This document shows, piece by piece, positions 44,038-53,888 of a stretch of DNA of 64,000 nt. The DNA is from Pseudorhodoplanes sp. (GTDB taxonomy: Bacteria > Pseudomonadota > Alphaproteobacteria > Rhizobiales > Xanthobacteraceae), in contig JALHOD010000012.1 of assembly GCA_022843165.1 (NCBI GenBank), positions 1 to 64,000 on the forward strand, given 5' to 3'. Position 1 is the stretch's first letter, and every line of letters begins with the position of its first letter. Position numbers and translations under genes: made by a program. The notes under the pieces were generated by a model. That model was not told the DNA's origin. It did no database searches and saw only the letters and a program-made list of their open reading frames with translations.

Positions 44038-46152
44038 ATGGCGAAGAAGACCAAAAAGCCGTCGCGGCCCGTCAAGAATCCGGCGGCGAAAGCCGCCCCG
44101 AAAGCGGCCAAGTCCGAGAAGAAAACCGCCGATCTGTTCGACGAGACCGGATCAGGCCGCGGCAAGACCGCGCGCAGCGCGGCCAAGGCCCCCGCCCGCT
44201 CCGGCGGCGACGGCGGCTATACCGCGCATGACATCGAAGTGCTGGAGGGACTGGAGCCGGTGCGGCGCCGGCCCGGCATGTATATCGGCGGCACCGACGA
44301 GAAGGCGCTGCATCACCTGTTCGCCGAAGTGATCGACAATTCGATGGACGAGGCGCTGGCGGGACACGCGACTTTCATCGAGGTGGAGCTGGCGGCGGAC
44401 GGCTATCTCAGCGTGTCGGATAACGGCCGCGGGATTCCGGTCGATCCGCATCCGAAATTCCCGAAAAAATCCGCGCTCGAAATCATCATGTGCACGCTGC
44501 ATGCGGGCGGCAAGTTCGATTCCAAGGTCTACGACACCTCGGGCGGCCTGCACGGCGTCGGCGTCTCGGTGGTGAACGCGCTGTCGGAGAAACTGGAAGT
44601 CGAAGTCGCGCGCGGCCAGCAGCTCTACAAGATGACGTTCCAGCGCGGCAAACCGAAAGGCGGGCTGGAAAAGCTCGGCCGCGCGCCCAACAAGCGCGGC
44701 ACCAAGGTGCGCTTCAAGCCAGATTCGCAGATTTTCGGCGCCAACGCCACCTTCGATCCGGCGCGGCTGTTTCGCATGGCGCGCGCCAAGGCCTATCTGT
44801 TCGGCGGCGTGGAAATCCGCTGGTCCTGCGACCCATCCCTGATCAAGCCGGGCAGCGACGTGCCGGCGGACGCCACGCTGCATTTCCCTGGCGGGCTCAA
44901 GGATTATCTGGCGGCGACCATCGAGGGCACGACGCTCGTTCATCCCGACATCTTCTCCGGACGGTCGGAGAAAAAAGGCGGACATGGCACGGCGGAATGG
45001 GCGGTGGCTTTTGTCGCCGACGCCGATCCCTTCACCTCCTCCTATTGCAACACCATCCCCACCCATGACGGCGGCACGCATGAAAGCGGCCTGCGCTCGG
45101 CCCTGTTCAAGGGTCTGCGCGATCACGCCGCCCGCGTCGGCCAGGAAAAGCGCGCCGCGATCGTGACCAGCGACGACGTGATGTCGGGCTGCGCGTCGAT
45201 GATCTCGGTCTTCATCCGCGAGCCGGAATTCCAGGGCCAGACCAAGGATCGCCTCGCCTCGCCGGAAGCCGTGCGCGTGGTCGAACAGGCGGTGCGCGAT
45301 CCGTTCGACCACTGGCTCGCCGGCAATCCGCTGCAGGCCAACAAGCTGCTCGATTTCGTGGTGGAGCGCGCCGAGGAACGGCTTCGCCGCAAGCAGGAAA
45401 AGGAGGTCTCGCGCAAGAGCGCGGTGCGCAAGCTGCGCCTGCCCGGCAAGCTCGCCGACTGCACCAACACCGCCGCGCAAGGCTCGGAAATCTTCATCGT
45501 CGAGGGCGACAGCGCCGGCGGCTCCGCCAAGCAGGCGCGCGACCGCAAGTCGCAAGCGGTCCTCCCGCTGCGCGGAAAAATCCTCAATGTCGCCTCCGCC
45601 GGCAAGGACAAGCTGGCGCAGAACCAGCAACTCGCCGATCTGATCCAGGCGCTCGGTTGCGGCTCAGGCACGCATTACAGCGACGGCGGGCTGCGCTACG
45701 ACAAGGTCATCATCATGACCGACGCCGATGTCGACGGCGCGCATATCGCCTCGCTCCTGATCACGTTCTTCTACCGGCAGATGCCGCGACTGATCGAGAA
45801 CGGCCATCTCTATCTCGCCGTGCCGCCGCTCTATCGCCTGAGCCACAGCGGCAAGACCTTCTATGCGCGCGACGACAAGCACAAAGAGATCCTGCTGAAG
45901 AAGGAATTCCACGCCAACGCCAAGGTCGAGGTCGGCCGCTTCAAGGGCCTCGGCGAGATGATGGCCGCCCAGCTCAAGGAAACCACCATGGACCCGGGCA
46001 AGCGAACGCTACTCAAGGTGATGCTGGCCGACAAGGACAAGACCAGGACCGCCAAGTCGGTCGATCAGCTGATGGGCACCAAGCCGGAAGCGCGCTTCGC
46101 CTTCATCCAGGAGCGCGCGGCATTCGCGTCCGAGGATCTTCTGGACGTGTAA
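44038..46152 (+). CDS. parE: DNA topoisomerase IV subunit B
   Basis: The 704-residue protein is ParE, the ATPase subunit of topoisomerase IV that decatenates daughter chromosomes with ParC. GHKL motifs (VIDNSMDEALAGHA, DNGRGIPVD, GGLHGVGVS) and the TOPRIM motifs (EGDSAGGSAKQ, DADVDGAHI) are intact. The N-terminus has an extra ~55 residues rich in K, A and P before the family start at TAHDIEVLEGLEPVRRRPGMYI. The frame opens at 43906, but the ATG at 44038 starts the protein-like sequence. parC is not adjacent. Confidence 0.94.
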   Translation: MAKKTKKPSRPVKNPAAKAAPKAAKSEKKTADLFDETGSGRGKTARSAAKAPARSGGDGGYTAHDIEVLEGLEPVRRRPGMYIGGTDEKALHHLFAEVIDNSMDEALAGHATFIEVELAADGYLSVSDNGRGIPVDPHPKFPKKSALEIIMCTLHAGGKFDSKVYDTSGGLHGVGVSVVNALSEKLEVEVARGQQLYKMTFQRGKPKGGLEKLGRAPNKRGTKVRFKPDSQIFGANATFDPARLFRMARAKAYLFGGVEIRWSCDPSLIKPGSDVPADATLHFPGGLKDYLAATIEGTTLVHPDIFSGRSEKKGGHGTAEWAVAFVADADPFTSSYCNTIPTHDGGTHESGLRSALFKGLRDHAARVGQEKRAAIVTSDDVMSGCASMISVFIREPEFQGQTKDRLASPEAVRVVEQAVRDPFDHWLAGNPLQANKLLDFVVERAEERLRRKQEKEVSRKSAVRKLRLPGKLADCTNTAAQGSEIFIVEGDSAGGSAKQARDRKSQAVLPLRGKILNVASAGKDKLAQNQQLADLIQALGCGSGTHYSDGGLRYDKVIIMTDADVDGAHIASLLITFFYRQMPRLIENGHLYLAVPPLYRLSHSGKTFYARDDKHKEILLKKEFHANAKVEVGRFKGLGEMMAAQLKETTMDPGKRTLLKVMLADKDKTRTAKSVDQLMGTKPEARFAFIQERAAFASEDLLDV

Positions 46153-46184
46153 AAAAATATGGCCGGCGTAAAAGCCGGCCATAT
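46151..46184 (-). terminator. Rho-independent terminator of the Bug-type gene
   Basis: An 11-bp stem (ATATGGCCGGC with GCCGGCCATAT, 46157-46184, loop GTAAAA) is followed on the minus strand by T7. The T-run lies inside the parE stop region. It is strong for the minus strand and weaker for parE. Confidence 0.85.
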
Positions 46185-46209
46185 CCGCGCATGTGCGATG
46201 CGCTGCCGT

Positions 46210-47205
46210 TCAGTTTCCGAACTTGAGATTGCCTTCCTTCACGACCTCCTGCCACATCTTGATTTCCGCGCTGATGTGACGCGCGAAGTCGGCCGGTTCC
46301 ATGCCGGACGCGGTGGTGGCGAGCGCCGCCAGCTTGTCCTTCACGTCGGTGTTGAGCAGCACGTCGCGCACTTCCTTCGCCAGCTTGTCCACGATCGGAT
46401 TCGGCGTGCCGGCGGGCAGAAACAACCCGCTCCACAAAGCGACGTCCATGCCCCTCACGCCCGCTTCCGCCATGGTCGGCACTGCCGGCAGGGCCGGCGA
46501 GCGCATGGAGCCTGTCACCGCGAGTGCGCGCAGCTTGCCGCCCTGCACCTGAGGCACCGCCGGCGGGGGATCGACAATGGTCATCGCGGCACTGCCGGAG
46601 ATGATGTTCAGGATCGACTCGCCGCTGCTCTTGAAGGGAATCGCGGTGCCTTGCGCGCCGGTGCGCAACTTGAACAACTCGATCGGCAGCGTGAAGGCTG
46701 GCGAGGAAGTCGCATAATTCGCCTTCTCGGGATTGGCCTTGGTCCATGCCACGAGATCGGCCACGTTCTTGGCCGGGTGGTCGGCATTGACCACGAGGAA
46801 CAGTGCGTAGTCGCCGATCATGGTGACCGGGACAAAACTCGTCAGGGTGTCGTAGCCGGTCTTGAAGATCACCGGGCCGATCGCCATCGCGCCGCTGGCG
46901 CCGACCAGCACGGTGTAGCCGTCGGCAGGCTCGCGCGCGACGAATTCCGCCGCCGTGCGCCCGCCCGCTCCCGGCTTGTTCTCGATCACCACGGTCCAGC
47001 CCAGCTTTTCCTGCAGCTTGGTCGCGATCAGACGCGCGAAAATGTCGTTGCCGCCGCCGGCCGCAAACCCGACCACCATGCGGATGGGCTTGTCCGGATA
47101 GGCGCCCTGCGCCTGCGCAGATGACAGTGCAGAAAAGGACAACGCCAGCGTCAATAATGTAAGTGCAATCCCCCGCCCCGTGCGAGCGGCCCAGCTAACA
47201 ACCAT
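46210..47205 (-). CDS. Bug/TctC family tripartite tricarboxylate transporter substrate-binding protein
   Basis: The 331-residue exported protein has a signal ending near AQAQG and the Bug-family start YPDKPIRMVVGFAAGGGNDI, plus the ligand-loop GASGAMAIGP and DPPPAVPQVQGG. Bug proteins bind small carboxylates or aromatic acids for TTT transporters or two-component sensors. No TctA/TctB membrane genes are near, so it is an orphan. The ATG at 47205 follows GGAGG. The next gene on the same strand upstream is pobA, so the ligand could be 4-hydroxybenzoate or a relative (inference). Confidence 0.9.
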   Translation of the reverse strand: MVVSWAARTGRGIALTLLTLALSFSALSSAQAQGAYPDKPIRMVVGFAAGGGNDIFARLIATKLQEKLGWTVVIENKPGAGGRTAAEFVAREPADGYTVLVGASGAMAIGPVIFKTGYDTLTSFVPVTMIGDYALFLVVNADHPAKNVADLVAWTKANPEKANYATSSPAFTLPIELFKLRTGAQGTAIPFKSSGESILNIISGSAAMTIVDPPPAVPQVQGGKLRALAVTGSMRSPALPAVPTMAEAGVRGMDVALWSGLFLPAGTPNPIVDKLAKEVRDVLLNTDVKDKLAALATTASGMEPADFARHISAEIKMWQEVVKEGNLKFGN

Positions 47206-47335
47206 GGCATTCCTCCAGCGGGCGCATTGCATGCGGACTGGAACAGCCGCCGTCGCCCTTGCGCCGCAGCATAACGGGTTGGCCGGGATAGCGGAAAGCG
47301 AAATTGTTGCGTCCTTAGGCGCAGCGTCTGACCCG

Positions 47336-48523
<1,188 letters not shown>

Positions 48524-48778
48524 TCATTTTTCTTACCCCCTACAGGGACCCGCCGGGTCAGAAAAGGGATGATTGCCGGAACGGATGGGATTTTTTCGGC
48601 CCCCAGAGCCTAGACTGCTTCATCGCGCCTTCAAGAATCTGGTGATGCCCTATGTCGATCAGCGGCGCTGGCGCAGGGGGCGCGCAAATGCCCGGCTTGG
48701 ATTCAGCAAGACGGAGCCGGCGGCGGTCGCTCCGGCCGCAGCGCCGGGCAAACCCTAGCCGCGCGGGAACGGCGGCGC

Positions 48779-50290
48779 CTAATTGCGCCGCGCGCCGTCG
48801 GCGCGAAAGGTTTTGGTTTCCGACACCGTGCCGTCACGATAGGTCAGTTCCACCGACATGAATTTGGTGGCCTGCGGCAGCTTCATGTAGGTCGTGGCAT
48901 TGTGCGGGATCGCGGATGGATCGCGCAGGTCGCAAGGCGGCAGCGTGAGCTTGCGGTCCGGCACGGTGGAGTCGAAACCGACCTTCACCTCGCGGATGGC
49001 GCAGCGATACGACGCCAGATGCGACCAATAGACCATCAGGCCGTTATATTCGCGGAACGACAGCCAGCTGCCGCTGGTCATTTCCAGAATCTGGCGCTGG
49101 CTCTTCTCCAGCGCTTCCGTCGGGCTGAACTTCACCGGAAACGCCTCGCCCCAGTTGCCGCGCAGATCGGCGGAGCGGACATAGATGGTGCCTTCCGGCG
49201 TATCGGCATCGAGCTGCAGCGACGGATTGGGCATGCGCTTGCGAGTGCGCGGATCGAGGGTGTCGAGGAAGCCGGTCTCCTTGAAATTGCCCTGCTCGCC
49301 CAGGCGCCAGGAAATCGCGGTGACCGGATCGGCGAAGGAGAGCGTCACCGACCAGCCGCCATTGTGGCGCATGAAATTGGCGATCGGCGCATTGAGCTGA
49401 TCGTCCGGCGCGGTGATGCGCGCGCGCGGGCCGAGCGGCTGCGCGGGCAAGGCCGCGATTTGCGGCAACACCTCGATCTGGCGCTTGGTGTCGAGAGTGC
49501 CATTCAGAACCACGTCGCCGACGATCTGATCGTAATAGGCCGGGGTCTGGTCGTGACGCCATTTGGCGGCGAGCACCTTCACGTCCGATTGCGTGCGCTT
49601 GGCGATCTGCACCAGCGTCAGGCCGGGCGTCTGCAATTCCTTCACGAAGTGACGGGTGAAAACCGAGTTGGGATCCTTGTCGTCTTCCGAATAGCGATCG
49701 AGCGCAGCCTGCTTGGCGCCGGCGGAGAAGATCACGAACACGCCCTCGTTCGGCGTCATCGGCGCGAGACCGGCGGAGCCGCGCACCGAGCGCTTGCCCG
49801 GGCGTTCGAACGGATTGTTGCGGCAGGCATCGAGCACCAGAATCGAGGTGCGCACGCCGCGCGACTGCAGACGCTCGATCACGCGCTGGGCGGCGAATGA
49901 GGCGTCGCGCACCAGTTCTTCCTGACCTTCGGTCGCTTCCGGCACATCGACCGGCAGCAGATAATTGTCGCCCTGGATCTCGAATCCGTGGCCGGCGAAG
50001 AAGAAGAACGCGGTGTCGCCCGGCGCCAGCGCGCGGTCGAACGCGAGCAAGGTCTCGCTCATGCCGCGGCGGGTCTGGTTCTGCGCCTCGATCACCTGGA
50101 AGCCGAGCCCCTTCAGGGTCTCGCCCATCTTGCGGGCGTCGTTGCCGGCTTTCTTCAGTGCGGGAATGTTCTTGTAGTCGTCGTTGCCGATGACCAGCGC
50201 GACTTTCTTCTGGGCAAAAGCCGGCGTCGGGCCGAAGGCCATCGCCATCCCCGCCACCAGAGCGGCCACCAGAAGCGCCAGCTGTCGCAT
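48779..50290 (-). CDS. Exported caspase-like (C14) family protein
   Basis: The 503-residue protein has a signal peptide (LVAALVAGMAMAFGPTPAFA) and a caspase/metacaspase p20 domain (about residues 28-245). The catalytic dyad is present at H101 in FAGHGFE and C156 in LDACRNNPF. The C-terminal 220 residues form a beta-rich region with a cysteine near CAIREVKVGF and no recognised enzyme motif. I chose ATG 50290 because AAGGGG precedes it at the right spacing; the upstream frame has no signal. Bacterial orthocaspases cleave after arginine or lysine, but the target is unknown. A small membrane protein lies upstream. Confidence 0.85.
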   Translation of the reverse strand: MRQLALLVAALVAGMAMAFGPTPAFAQKKVALVIGNDDYKNIPALKKAGNDARKMGETLKGLGFQVIEAQNQTRRGMSETLLAFDRALAPGDTAFFFFAGHGFEIQGDNYLLPVDVPEATEGQEELVRDASFAAQRVIERLQSRGVRTSILVLDACRNNPFERPGKRSVRGSAGLAPMTPNEGVFVIFSAGAKQAALDRYSEDDKDPNSVFTRHFVKELQTPGLTLVQIAKRTQSDVKVLAAKWRHDQTPAYYDQIVGDVVLNGTLDTKRQIEVLPQIAALPAQPLGPRARITAPDDQLNAPIANFMRHNGGWSVTLSFADPVTAISWRLGEQGNFKETGFLDTLDPRTRKRMPNPSLQLDADTPEGTIYVRSADLRGNWGEAFPVKFSPTEALEKSQRQILEMTSGSWLSFREYNGLMVYWSHLASYRCAIREVKVGFDSTVPDRKLTLPPCDLRDPSAIPHNATTYMKLPQATKFMSVELTYRDGTVSETKTFRADGARRN

Positions 50291-50439
50291 CGCCATCCCC
50301 TTCAAAATCCCCGGAATCCAGTACCCTGCCGGGTCCGTGCCAGATCCGCCGCACCGAGATAGTCGCATGAGCCGGGGGACGGGTTCAAAGGGGGTGTCGC
50401 AGTTGTGAAGATCGGCGGCGGCCCGACGCCGTGCGCGGG

Positions 50440-50724
50440 TCACGCCTGCGTCTTGCGCGACCGCAGCTTCCAGAACGCGATCAGCAGGATGGCCGCGACG
50501 GCGGTGCCGATGGTGGTCGCGGACGACAGCACGCCGCTGCGCGCGGCAAAGCCCATGACGCAGATCGCCAGCACCAAGGCAGTGACGGTCAGGGCTGCGT
50601 GCCAGCGCAAGCCCGCCAGCAAAGCCAGGCACAGCACCAGCAGAAACAGGCCCGGAACCGTGAACAGTTCCAGGGTCGCCGGATCAGGAACGCGGACATA
50701 CTCAACAAACGACATGCCCCGCAT
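50440..50724 (-). CDS. Hypothetical membrane protein with three hydrophobic helices
   Basis: The 94-residue protein has an N-terminal polar part (SFVEYVRVPDPATLELF) and three hydrophobic segments, ending in a basic KLRSRKTQA tail. No family is recognised. The start may be ATG 50724 or ATG 50715; neither has a clear ribosome binding site. It lies 149 bases upstream of the caspase-like gene on the same strand and could be its membrane partner, which is speculation from position. Confidence 0.55.
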   Translation of the reverse strand: MRGMSFVEYVRVPDPATLELFTVPGLFLLVLCLALLAGLRWHAALTVTALVLAICVMGFAARSGVLSSATTIGTAVAAILLIAFWKLRSRKTQA

Positions 50725-50792
50725 TTCTAGGGCGCGAGCGTTAGTGTGAAATTAACGGCCAGGGATCTCTTGCCCCTGCCCGCAACCGCATG

Positions 50793-50817
50793 AAAAAGCG
50801 GGGGCTTTCGCCCCCGC
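50793..50817 (-). terminator. Rho-independent terminator of the methyltransferase pair
   Basis: On the minus strand GCGGGGGC pairs with GCCCCCGC around a 4-nt loop (50798-50817) and is followed by T5 at 50797-50793. It starts 29 bases after the last methyltransferase-like stop. Confidence 0.88.
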
Positions 50818-50846
50818 CGGTTTCCGGTCCGCGGTCCGGATTGCGC

Positions 50847-51716
50847 CTATTTGGCGCGCGTGGCCTGGAACCTGTTCTCGCCGCTGCCCGTCCTGGCGAC
50901 GCCTTCCATCGCCTCGCCCGTCACCTTCCCGGAATATTGCGTGTCGCCGACCTTGAAGGTGATCTGGTCGCCGTCGAGCTTGCCCTCGCTGATCGCGGCG
51001 GCGTTGCTGCCGCTCTTCAGCGAACCCGAGACCACCTGGTATTTCTGTTCCAGCACCAGATCGCCATGCGGCAATTTCCAGGTGCCACCGACATCCGCCG
51101 GAACGATCCAGAGATACGCCGTGCAATAGGAGCGGCAATCCTCGTTCACACTCTCGGTCTGGTCGGCGCTCCAGTCGCCCATGCTGAAGGAGTTGGTCAC
51201 GACGCGCGTGCCCGGCTTCATCTTCAGGATGGTCGGGCGCAGCCGCACATTCAGTTCCGGCAACAGGAACATGGTGATCACGGTCGCCTTGGAGAAATCG
51301 CTCTCGAAGATGTCGGCCTTGGCAAACGTCGCCTTCGCGCTGACGCCCTCCTTCTCGGCGTTACGCTTCGACAATTCCACCATGTCGGGATTGAATTCGA
51401 TTCCATACGCAGTCGTGCCACGCTTGGCAGCCGTAATGACGGTGCGGCCGTCGCCGGAGCCGAGATCGTACAGAATATCGGACGGCGTCAGCTTGGCCAT
51501 GTCGAGCATCTTGTTGACCAGCGATTGCGCGGTCGGAACCCAGACCACGTCCTTGCCTTCCTGGCCGACCGACGGCTCATAAGTGCCGGACTTCTTCTCG
51601 GCCTGCGCGGTTGCGCCGTTGGCCATCGCCTGCGGCACCGGCGCGAGATTCAACGCCAGCACCGCGGCCAGACAGGACAACGCCACCGAACCGGTCAACA
51701 CTTTCAACGCCTTCAT
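50847..51716 (-). CDS. Exported class I SAM-methyltransferase-like protein (downstream copy)
   Basis: The 289-residue protein has an N-terminal signal peptide (LTGSVALSCLAAVLALNLAP), then the SAM-type motif YDLGSGDGRTVITAA and FNPDMVELS. A pair NEDCRSYC (CX3C) and a C-terminal beta-rich part (GDTQYSGKVTGEAMEGVART) follow. SAM is not known to be present in the periplasm, so a methyltransferase with a cleavable signal is odd. ATG 51716 is preceded by GGAGG; the GTG at 51728 is less likely. It is a tandem paralog of the next upstream gene, sharing a 44-residue identical stretch. Confidence 0.82.
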   Translation of the reverse strand: MKALKVLTGSVALSCLAAVLALNLAPVPQAMANGATAQAEKKSGTYEPSVGQEGKDVVWVPTAQSLVNKMLDMAKLTPSDILYDLGSGDGRTVITAAKRGTTAYGIEFNPDMVELSKRNAEKEGVSAKATFAKADIFESDFSKATVITMFLLPELNVRLRPTILKMKPGTRVVTNSFSMGDWSADQTESVNEDCRSYCTAYLWIVPADVGGTWKLPHGDLVLEQKYQVVSGSLKSGSNAAAISEGKLDGDQITFKVGDTQYSGKVTGEAMEGVARTGSGENRFQATRAK

Positions 51717-51762
51717 ACAATCCTCCACTGAAAATTCTGCTCGCTTGCATATTCAGCGCGCA

Positions 51763-52599
51763 CTAGCCGCGCGTCGCCTGGAACCTGGTTTCCTTGTCGC
51801 CGGTCTTCGCCACGCCCTCGATGACGTTGCCATTCACCTTGCCGGTATATTGCGTGTCGCCGGCGGCGAAGCTGATCTGGTCGCCGGTCATCTTGCCGTT
51901 GATCACGATCGCCGACACGTTGCCGTTCTTGAGCGTGCCGGACAGCATCTGAAAACTCTGCTTGAGCGCGAGTTCGCCCTCGCCGACCTTCCAGCTGCCA
52001 TCCACTTTCGCCGGCACCACCCAGAAATGCGCGCGGCAATGCGTCGTGCAGTTTTCGGTCACCTGGAAGGTCTCCTCCGGAGTCCACTCGCCCATGTCGA
52101 AGGAGTTCGACACCACGCGGGTGCCGGGCTTCATGTCGAGAATTTTCGGCCGCAGCTTGAGATTGATGGTCGAGAGCAGAAACATGGTGATCACGGTGGC
52201 CTTGGAGAAATCACTCTCGAAGATGTCGGCCTTGGCAAAGGTCGCCTTCGCGCTGACGCCTTCCTTTTCGGCATTGCGCTTCGACAGTTCCACCATGTCC
52301 GGGTTGTATTCGATGCCGTGCGCGGTGGCGCCGCGCTTGGCCGCCGTGATCACGGTGCGGCCGTCGCCGGAGCCGAGATCGATGACGTAATCGGCCGCGG
52401 TGACCTTGGCCATGTCCAGCATCTTGTCGACCAGCGCCTGCGCGGTGGGAACCCAGATCACGTCCTTGCCAGCCTGCCCCACTTCCGGGGTGAAGTCCCT
52501 GGACGCAGACTGCGCCAGCGCGCCCACCACGCTGGTCTGGACGGCAAAGGCGGCGGCAAGGCAGGAGACCGCAAACGCGCGGGGCAGAGACGGCTTCAT
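51763..52599 (-). CDS. Exported class I SAM-methyltransferase-like protein (upstream copy)
   Basis: The 278-residue paralog has its own signal peptide (AFAVSCLAAAFAVQTSVV, then ALAQSA), the motif IDLGSGDGRTVITAA and YNPDMVELS, the CX3C pair NCTTHC and a similar C-terminal GDTQYTGKVNGNVIEGVAKT. Both copies therefore keep the SAM motif, the cysteines and the tail. The GTG at 52614 is rejected in favour of ATG 52599, preceded by GGAGG. It is 46 bases upstream of its paralog with no terminator between, so one transcript carries both. Confidence 0.82.
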   Translation of the reverse strand: MKPSLPRAFAVSCLAAAFAVQTSVVGALAQSASRDFTPEVGQAGKDVIWVPTAQALVDKMLDMAKVTAADYVIDLGSGDGRTVITAAKRGATAHGIEYNPDMVELSKRNAEKEGVSAKATFAKADIFESDFSKATVITMFLLSTINLKLRPKILDMKPGTRVVSNSFDMGEWTPEETFQVTENCTTHCRAHFWVVPAKVDGSWKVGEGELALKQSFQMLSGTLKNGNVSAIVINGKMTGDQISFAAGDTQYTGKVNGNVIEGVAKTGDKETRFQATRG

Positions 52600-52671
52600 C
52601 GGGGGATCCTCCAACAGACTGCCGGCAGACTGAACGACCGCCGAACGGGAGTAAACACCGCCGAATGCGGC

Positions 52672-53841
52672 CTATTTCAAGGCCGTAAAGGCGTTCTCTA
52701 GGTCGCCGATCAGGTCCTCGACGTCCTCGATCCCGACCGACAGCCGCACCAGCCCGTCCGTGATGCCCAGCTCCGCCCGCACCTCAGGGGGGACCGAACC
52801 ATGGGTCATGATGCCGGGATGCTCGATCAGGCTTTCCACCGCGCCCAGGCTTTCCGCCAGCGCGAACACCTCGCAGCGCTCCAGGAAGGCGCGCGCGCCG
52901 TCGAGGCCGGTCTTGAGGTCCACCGAGATCATGCCGCCGAACGCGCGCATCTGGGTCTTGGCCAGCGCATGCTGGGGATGGCTCCTGAGGCCGGGATAGA
53001 TGACCTTGCTCACCCTGGGATGCTGTTCCAGCCATTCGGCAATCTTCAGGGCCGAGGCGCATTGCCGCTCCATGCGCAGGGCCAGCGTCTTGATCCCGCG
53101 CAGTGCGAGGAAGGAATCGAACGGCCCCTGGATGGCGCCGACGGCGTTCTGCAGAAAGCCGAGTTTCTCGCGCAGGTCCTTGTTGTCGCCCACCACCGCG
53201 ATCCCGCCGACCATGTCGGAATGGCCGTTGAGATATTTGGTGGTGGAATGCACCACGATGTCGAAACCGAATTCCAGCGGGCGCTGCAGATACGGACTGC
53301 CGAAGGTGTTGTCCGCGACGGTGATGATGTTGCGCTTTTTCGCCAGCGCAGCGATTGCGCGCAGGTCCGCGAGCTTGAGCAGCGGATTGGTCGGCGTCTC
53401 CACCCAGATCATCCTGGTGTCGGGGCGGATCGCCTTCTCGATCGCCGAAAGATCGCTCAGATCGACGAAGCTTGTCTCCAGGCCGGCCGAACGGTGGCGC
53501 ACGTGGGTGAAGAGCCGGCGCGTGCCGCCATAGATATCGTCGGTCGCAACCACGTGCGCGCCCTGATCGAGGCATTCGAGAATGGTCGAGATCGCCGCCA
53601 GTCCCGATGCGAAGGCAAGACCGGCGCTGCCGCTTTCCAGATCTGCGACGCAGCGTTCGAACGCCATCCGGGTCGGATTCTGCGAGCGCGCATATTCGTA
53701 GCCTTTGTGCACGCCGGGGCTTTGCTGCACGTAGGTCGATGTCGCATAGATCGGCGTGATGACCGCACCGGTCGTGGGATCAGGCTCCTGCCCGGCGTGA
53801 ATGCAGCGGGTGAAAAAACCGGGCCGGTTGGGTTTGGTCAT
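52672..53841 (-). CDS. Cystathionine gamma-type PLP enzyme (gamma-synthase/gamma-lyase family)
   Basis: The 389-residue enzyme is a Cys/Met metabolism PLP protein. The PLP lysine is K202 in HSTTKYLNGHSD and the family motifs YARSQNPTRMAFE, FASGLAAISTI and WVETPTNPLLK are intact. Members interconvert cystathionine, cysteine, homocysteine and 2-oxobutanoate. With cystathionine beta-synthase encoded immediately upstream on the same strand, the likely role is the lyase step of reverse transsulfuration, but gamma-synthase and beta-lyase activities cannot be ruled out by sequence. Confidence 0.9.
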   Translation of the reverse strand: MTKPNRPGFFTRCIHAGQEPDPTTGAVITPIYATSTYVQQSPGVHKGYEYARSQNPTRMAFERCVADLESGSAGLAFASGLAAISTILECLDQGAHVVATDDIYGGTRRLFTHVRHRSAGLETSFVDLSDLSAIEKAIRPDTRMIWVETPTNPLLKLADLRAIAALAKKRNIITVADNTFGSPYLQRPLEFGFDIVVHSTTKYLNGHSDMVGGIAVVGDNKDLREKLGFLQNAVGAIQGPFDSFLALRGIKTLALRMERQCASALKIAEWLEQHPRVSKVIYPGLRSHPQHALAKTQMRAFGGMISVDLKTGLDGARAFLERCEVFALAESLGAVESLIEHPGIMTHGSVPPEVRAELGITDGLVRLSVGIEDVEDLIGDLENAFTALK

Positions 53842-53888
53842 GGCATCACCTTTTTATCCCTCAGCGACATCGGAAGAGAAAAAACGCA

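Noticed and set aside
44152-45630. A 492-codon minus frame opposite parE.
   Set aside because: It is a shadow of parE, which has all gyrase-B-type motifs on the plus strand.
48573-48758. A 61-codon plus-strand frame between pobA and the caspase-like gene (ends ...RRWRRGRANARLGFSK then an Ala/Pro tail).
   Set aside because: It starts with TTG, or with an internal ATG at 48642 that has no ribosome binding site, and it matches no family I know. Composition is only what high-GC non-coding DNA gives. It could be real if conserved in relatives.
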